A DNA stretch of 64,000 nt from Sipunculus nudus (lineage: Eukaryota; Annelida; Sipuncula; Golfingiida; Sipunculidae), in contig CM049310.1 of the NCBI GenBank assembly GCA_026874595.1, positions 50,097,058 through 50,161,057 of the forward strand. The letters run 5' to 3'. Made by a program: the position numbers and the translations under genes. Below, piece after piece: positions 58,160 through 64,000 of the stretch (within the stretch, counting starts at the first letter, position 1; each line of letters begins with the position of its first letter). The notes beneath the pieces were generated by a model, which had not been told where the DNA came from, ran no database searches, and saw only the letters and a list, made by a program, of their open reading frames with translations.

Positions 58160-58440
58160 CTCATAGTAAAAGTGATCTAGTGAGCTACTGGTTTCAGGAA
58201 TAGCAACTGAAGCCCTGCTGTCATTACATCGTCTGCACACTTCACTCGGTGACCGGATCGGCCGACGGGTACCGGCTGATTGAGGAATACCTCATTGAAA
58301 TACGTTCTGGAGATCCAGGAACGTAAAAGAAGGAACATGGAAAAGCGATCTCTGATCTTGATATTACTGGTGAGCATACGTAGAAAACGAATGTTTCTTT
58401 AGCAGTGTCCAGTGTTATGTTTCGATCGCGTGTCACCATG
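58160..58440. promoter_or_regulatory. CpG-richer segment, possible bidirectional promoter
   Basis: This stretch has many more CG dinucleotides than its surroundings (for example CGGTGACCGGATCGGCCGAC). A minus-strand donor (ATGAGTAAAT, about 58157-58166) would suit a 5' exon of the BTB-ZnF gene, and the plus-strand GTGAGC at 58370 would suit a gene running to the right. There is no direct evidence of a start site. Confidence 0.3.
58337..58369 (+). CDS. Possible first coding exon of a secreted or membrane protein
   Basis: An ATG is followed by MEKRSLILILL and then the donor GTGAGC at 58370. A Lys/Arg pair followed by a hydrophobic run looks like the start of a signal peptide cut by an intron. 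No downstream exon could be found before the window ends, so this is a guess supported only by the donor, the hydrophobic start and the CpG-richer setting. Confidence 0.2.
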
Positions 58441-58723
58441 TGACAGTTTGATGTTATTTAATTGATCATTTAGGATCGGTTCGAGACTTTTCAGCACATG
58501 TAGCTGGGAGGGGCCCCCTCTCGCAGCTATGAGCGATATATAGCCAGGACTACTTAATGACTCCACCCACTATGCCAGCTTTAATCTATATAATCAAGTC
58601 AGTATAAATCAGATATGATAAAGTCACTGATTAATTATAAACATGTTCATTGTAAATGACAAGTCTAGTTTATTTTTAACGCTACGGTAGCCTATATTTG
58701 TATGATTGTAAGTCTATTCACAA

Positions 58724-58738
58724 GGGGGGGGGGGGGGG
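58724..58738 (+). repeat. Poly-G run
   Basis: About 15 consecutive G to the right of the CpG-richer segment. Confidence 0.8.
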
Positions 58739-59012
58739 CGGAGTGGATTATAGATGCCAGAATAACTCATTTAAAAAACAAAATATAAAGTACTTGAGCC
58801 GTTGATTTTTATCACTACAATATTAGCTAAACCATGATAAAATATAAGGGGATAATATCTAAAATGAATTATGATATTAAAAATATGTTAAATGAATAGT
58901 CTGAATAAATATGGAAACTAAATGATCACTATTAATTGATGGTGTTTCATGACAACCCATTCATCTGTCTCTCAGTCCTGTGACTATAAATTGAAAGTTC
59001 TTTGTATATTTG

Positions 59013-59013
<1 letters not shown>

Positions 59014-59064
<51 letters not shown>

Positions 59065-59086
59065 TATATAATATATATATATGATA
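59014..59086. repeat. TA microsatellite
   Basis: A long TA run with one CATATA interruption. Confidence 0.85.
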
Positions 59087-59534
59087 GATTAGGGTTACAA
59101 AAATCAGAAAAAATTATTGAACCTGTGTTTCTAATGGCAACATAAATTTATTTAACAGATGCTGACACATAAATGCAAAACATTACATTTAAACCATCCA
59201 GGCATTTATCAGAGTTTCAGAACCAGCTAATGATTTTGACTCTCTCAGTTTTATTTCTTTTGATACTATCTGAATCCATATTTTGATCCCTTACCCTGCA
59301 TGCACTCGGCAATATATGACTTGAATCACTTGATCACAAGATACCAGTATTACTTGTGCATTTACATGTGTGAAAATTTCATGCAGCTCCATTGCTATAC
59401 TGTATACAGTAGTACATTTTAAATTGACATTTAAAATTTTCAGTTGACATTGACGTCCTTCAGGTCTGAACCTTGATGGAGCTCCTTGAAACTGTGTTTT
59501 GTTACACGCTGTCTGTTCTCACATTATAGGTTCA

Positions 59535-59548
59535 CATATATATATATA

Positions 59549-59581
<33 letters not shown>

Positions 59582-59988
59582 GTGTTAGTATGTGTTAACC
59601 TTTAGTTTGGCAAGGTTCGAGGTAATACCTGGAACTCTGAAGAAAAACAACACTGTTAATTCACAACAGTCTGTTTCACGGGATGCGATCCAATCATTGC
59701 GCATATATATATATATATATATATAGTAGAAGGTAGTGTTAGGACCCTCCGATGTAAAGTGCTCTATGGCCTACAGACTAGGCCAGAGCGGTATAACTCT
59801 GAAGAAAAACAACACTGTTAATTCACAACAGTCTGTTTCATGGGATGCCACTTCTGTAATCGAGGGGTAAAAGTCAACAATATCAAACTTTATGAACTTA
59901 GATTTTTTTTGTGATCGAGGGGTAAAAGTTAACAATATCAAACTTTATGAACTTAGATTTTTGCATCCCGTGAAACAGACTGTTGTGA
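59535..59988 (-). repeat. Composite repeat: 54-bp direct pair, inverted third copy and 55-bp tandem
   Basis: 59633-59686 and 59795-59848 are almost identical (AACTCTGAAGAAAAACAACA and onward to GGGATGC). 59963-59988 repeats their last part inverted (GCATCCCGTGAAACAGACTG). Between them ATCGAGGGGTAAAAGT.. is repeated with a period of 55 at 59859 and 59914. On the minus strand both 54-bp units lead to ATA-type simple repeats (59535-59580 and 59703-59726), which suggests 3' ends of a retroelement. Confidence 0.6.
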
Positions 59989-60280
59989 TTGATAGTGCAG
60001 ACAGCATTATCTCCATTGATTTATCTGAATCTGATATCAGCATTTGCCAAAGGTAAAGCACTGTTCAATATTGCAGACACCATTTACACCTTAGACTTAT
60101 CTAATATTGGCGTCAATCACAAATAGTAAAACCCTTGATGGTCATTGGTTATTTTTACCCTCACAGTACCAGTTATGTATATTATACCCAGGTTAGTAAC
60201 TTCAAATACAATATTGTTACATCAGAGCTGCAGTCTATGAGCAGCATCCTGTGTGCTGTTAAATACTTATTTATAACATC

Positions 60281-60445
60281 AGCTTCTGTTGGCCAGTCAG
60301 CTAGGGGGAGAGCACAAGACCCTTTTAAAGTTGGGAGGTTGTGAGTTTGAATCTTAGCCAAAGGGGAGTGAGATTTTCCATGTTTGGCCCCCATCCATGT
60401 TAAGCATTCTGCAGGCTGAATGGAAACACAGTCGTGTTTCATTCA
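60281..60445 (+). mobile_element. tRNA-derived SINE, plus strand, diverged
   Basis: AGCTTCTGTTGGCCAGTCAG heads a tRNA-like segment with a weak B box (GTGAGTTTGAATCTTAGCC). GGGGAGTGAGATTTTCCA and TCGTGTTTCATTCACACACA follow. It matches the minus-strand copy at 46128-46497 along its length. Confidence 0.6.
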
Positions 60446-62790
60446 CACACACACATGAGTGTAGTTCCTCCTTGGTTTGACCCTACAAAGACATTGATTA
60501 TATACACAGTACCGGCTCATGTGGTACAAGGGAGTCTGGTAGAAGGCAGGATAATTCTATGTCACACAGTCACAGCTCTGTCACAAAGTCCAAAAATGAA
60601 ATGGAATGCAGTTACCTCCCCACAAAAAATATGATACGGTAATAAAAATGCTTACTGATTAACTGATGGGAAGATAACACTCAATAAATATTGGTTTTCT
60701 GTGATTCTATAGAAATTACATGGTCAGAGTGAACATCCACCAGCTTAATATTGCTAGAAATATGATGTTTTTGTGTTTGTGTAATTTGCACAAGTTGATG
60801 GCGGTAGCTTATATAACTTGAGATCTCAGATAAGGAAGTCAGCTCATATTATATGCTGATGTAATATGACCTGGTGTTTGTACTTTATTGTATGGTAATT
60901 GGTGAATGCAAGAACAGAATGTGACACAACATGAGGTGCAGTCTGGAGCCCAGTTTCACACCTGGCACCCCAATAATTGTGTACCTGCATGCACAGCCAG
61001 GTGTACACAACAGGTAGCATCATTTTGACCTTCATGTATCAATGTGATACCTGTATGTGTACATTTTAAAAATGTGCAAATTGTTTGATTGTGTGTTTTG
61101 CTTGTCACCCTTCAAAGTACTTTAAGACAAAATCAGACAAACTAGACAATTAGGATAGAAAGAAGATAAGAAAGACAACCCCACCAAGTTTGTTACATCT
61201 GTAAAGATATCATTGTACTCTAATTGTTCCATTTGATAAGTAAAATCATATATATATATATATCATATCTGTAAAAAAAAATGCATCTGAGTTAGAATCA
61301 TTTTAAAACGAGCCAAAACTAGATATCTGACTTTTCATAAGTGGTTTCCACCAGTGGGAGATGAGTGAATTTATCACATTGCCTTCATGGTATGCAGCTG
61401 AATGTAAAATATTGTTAAGTTGTGATTTTGACAAAATATTAAGCTATGAATGGTTACTGGTACAGAAACTGTCATTAAAAAATATATTATAATCTGTATA
61501 GAATCAAACTTCCCTCTACCATGACACTGCCCAGGGACACAGGAAAACATATATATATGACATAGTTATTTTATTAGTCACTGTGTGCTAATGTTCTACA
61601 TGGTCTACTGGTCACCTGTTTAATATTCTGCTGCCTTGATTGTTGACAATTGAAGGATGTCCATTATATATGCTAAATTTTGTTATTATTTATTTACTGG
61701 TACTTAACTTCCCAAATCTGTCTGCCTTGCACAAATGTCAGATGTGTGTACAGCCTGGATTTATGTATATACACGAATCTGTTTCTTTCATGAAAGGTGG
61801 TTATAACTAAACAAAAGATTTATGTTTACAACATAAAACAGTTATCCCATAACTTCATAACATGCATATACTTTATCAGACAATCATATACACTTATTAC
61901 TGAACAAACCAATGTAAACATAGAGGCTGCAGACAAAGGAGATTACTGACAAACAGAGATCTAAAAATAAATTTGGTATCAGGAAGAAAATGAGATGTTA
62001 GTGTGTAAAGCTGTCGACAATGTTCCTGTGTATTATTTCAGCATATATTAGGATTTTGTGAATGATACCTTGCTGTCTCGATGAACTTTGACCTTGGTAG
62101 GGTGACTCCAATTGGGCTTGACCACATAGGATTAAGAGATTTACTTTACAGTGCCTTGCCCTCATATAATCAGATATGGCAGTTCACACAGTTCACAGAT
62201 CTTTGACATGCATGTGTTAGTGGCTGTATAGATGAATACCTGCTATAGTCCATTTCATCCCCTCATGTCCACCTGTTTTTTTGCTATAAAAATTTTTATT
62301 ACTTACTTTTCAATGGAAAAAATCATAGTGTAGAGGATTAAAGAACTTATTTTCAACAAGGTAATTAACTACAGTAAACTACCTACCTTACATCTTATTT
62401 AAGAAACAGAATTATTTGAAAATATGAGAAATCAGTCTTCATTTTACAACATATCAGACCAACTTGTGACAGTCAAGGTTATTGGTCAAAAACAGCCTCA
62501 GTTGACAGCTGCTGATTGGATGATATCATGTTAACACTCTAAAAAATATAACTAGCTAAAAAAAAGATGGCTACTCATGCAGGGACACGTCATATCTACC
62601 AGATCATGGTGAAGAGACTAAAAAGTTACGAAACATAATATTGTAAAATTCTTAATTGCCATATTAGGTTGTCACTTCCATATGCATTTTTCTATGAAAT
62701 ATTTAGAAAATATAAACTTTTAAGAAAATTATCTACAAAAAACAGGTGGACAGCAGCTAGTGAAATAGACTTTACCATCATGACTACTGC
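60446..62790. other. No supported gene
   Basis: Unique AT-rich sequence with a short TA run at 61250-61264. Acceptor-like sites such as the one at about 62041 lead into frames that close within a few codons. Confidence 0.35.
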
Positions 62791-62794
62791 ATAA

Positions 62795-63268
62795 TACTGT
62801 GATTGGCTTCTTGTTTGCAGAGGTTTCATTTTTTTTTAAATATTTGTCGATGGAAAACTATCAGAAAAAAAACTTTGTGAATAAGATGCCATATCTGCAC
62901 AGGTGAACAGTATTTTTTCTATGCCCTCAATGGTATCTCTCGTATATTGTGCCTGTAGTGTCAATATTGAAATTAGCATACTTTTTTGTTACCCGATGGG
63001 TATTATCCGTAATTCAATAATTGATGATTTAAATCAAATTAAATTTTTAATATATCTGCCTTTATTTCATGAAGAGTTCCCACCTGTTCATGTTCTTCTT
63101 TGTTAATTGCTAAGATATTGCTTGCATATTAGGTAATTGATATGATAATAGTTATATACATTGTGTCAGTTGCTTGAGAGTAAATCATAAAAATAAAACC
63201 CTTGTGAAACACTGAAGATGTGAAAATCACAAATATTTAAACTAGCGAATATGATGCCAACCACAGTA
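62795..63268. mobile_element. TACTGTGG-family element, about 474 bp
   Basis: Left end TACTGTGATTGGCTTCTTGT and right end (reverse complement) TACTGTGGTTGGCATCATAT. Sub-terminal AAAACCC/GGTTTCAT words are shared with the other copies. Non-coding. Confidence 0.55.
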
Positions 63269-63269
63269 T

Positions 63270-64000
63270 TTAATGGGAAAGCTTAGCAATGTTGTCTGTT
63301 TTTAATCACAATTCACATGTTTCTTAAGTGATGTGATGAATAACTGGGCATAAATACAGATGGGAGGTCCTCATTTCATAATCTGTGGAATTGGAATGTG
63401 TTCTAAGTAGAACCCCTGCAGGTTATGATGGTCCTGCCCTTGATCAGATATACATAACAAACTACTCAAGTCATCCTGCTATATAGGCTAACAGACTAAC
63501 AGGTACTTAACGGTCCTCCTGAAGACACGTTCTGACACACAGTTCTCAGTTATGTCACTTCACATAATCTCATAATCACACTTATGATCATATGCTGTAA
63601 TCTCTCTAAAGGTTAAAAATGCTGTCACCCTGACAAACACAAATTATATAGCACCACTTCTTGGCAATTTTGCTTAAAAAATGATGATCTTTTTCATGTC
63701 ACATTAAAACTGATCTTCAAACAAAGCATTGAGACTTTTGAGTGAAAACAACTCTCACTTCTCACAGGGGTATTAATTTGTTTTAAGGGGCCTTGTTCTA
63801 GTCACACAGACTGTGGAAAGAGGCTAAGAGGGATCATGTTACTTTTGACAGGGGAGGAAAGTCCATGAAAGTAATGTTATAATCCAGTGATCAGTGCACC
63901 ATTCAGTAGAACACCCAGTCCCTGTGCTGAATAATTTAAACCATTATTCATTAGCAATTTTTTGTGTACACAGTATATATGTTTAGGGCAGTGGCTGTGC
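63270..64000. other. No supported gene
   Basis: Unique AT-rich sequence up to the window edge. No repeat or coding signal recognised. Confidence 0.35.

Noticed and set aside
1-64000. CRISPR array, operon, phage or other prokaryote-type system
   Set aside because: No direct repeats with unique spacers of CRISPR geometry, no ribosome-binding-site-led gene strings, and clear spliceosomal introns throughout.

Overview
The window is nuclear DNA of an animal, most likely a lophotrochozoan and probably a mollusc. The reasons are AT-rich sequence (about two thirds A+T by eye), GT-AG introns, a recognisable metazoan gene (RABL6) spread over 22 kb, a BTB/C2H2 zinc-finger gene, and many short non-autonomous mobile elements. 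Several of these repeats (a CGGA-tract element with a terminal hairpin, TGACCTTTGACCT tandem blocks, GACCCATGGGTC palindromes) look like repeats I associate with bivalve and gastropod genomes. The species call is inference. There is no sign of prokaryotic or viral gene organisation.

Layout. Bases 1-7600 hold no certain gene. They are filled with copies and fragments of one hairpin-ended element family and a tandem array rich in nuclear-receptor-type half-sites. Bases 7600-17500 are mostly unique AT-rich sequence with a few weak minus-strand exon candidates, a GC-richer segment around 14.0-14.25 kb with a strong minus-strand splice donor, and an ATT/AAT microsatellite. Bases 17541-39491 (+) carry a complete RABL6 gene (Rab-like GTPase 6). 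I could assemble 15 coding exons with consistent phases into a 767-residue protein. Its introns contain most of the mid-window repeats, including a nine-copy 38-bp minisatellite.

Bases 39500-52600 are intergenic or belong to an uncertain plus-strand gene. I see five possible exons (40754 to 50333) whose splice phases mostly fit but whose product I do not recognise. This stretch also holds several TIR-bounded MITEs, a tRNA-derived SINE and several long TA microsatellites. Bases 54766-56100 (-) carry an uninterrupted 444-residue BTB-zinc-finger coding exon with a probable 3' UTR reaching to about 52.65 kb and a 5' UTR intron. Around 58.1-58.4 kb there is a CpG-richer segment with splice donors facing both ways, which may be the promoter of the BTB gene and of another gene running to the right. 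Bases 58400-64000 hold repeats and no supported gene.

The two firm genes act in unrelated processes: a Rab-like GTPase with nuclear/cytoplasmic scaffold features, and a sequence-specific DNA-binding factor. The most unusual content is in the repeats. At least eight distinct short element families can be delimited by their own inverted ends or target duplications, and two of them share a terminal hairpin. I found no convincing evidence of a wholly new biological system.
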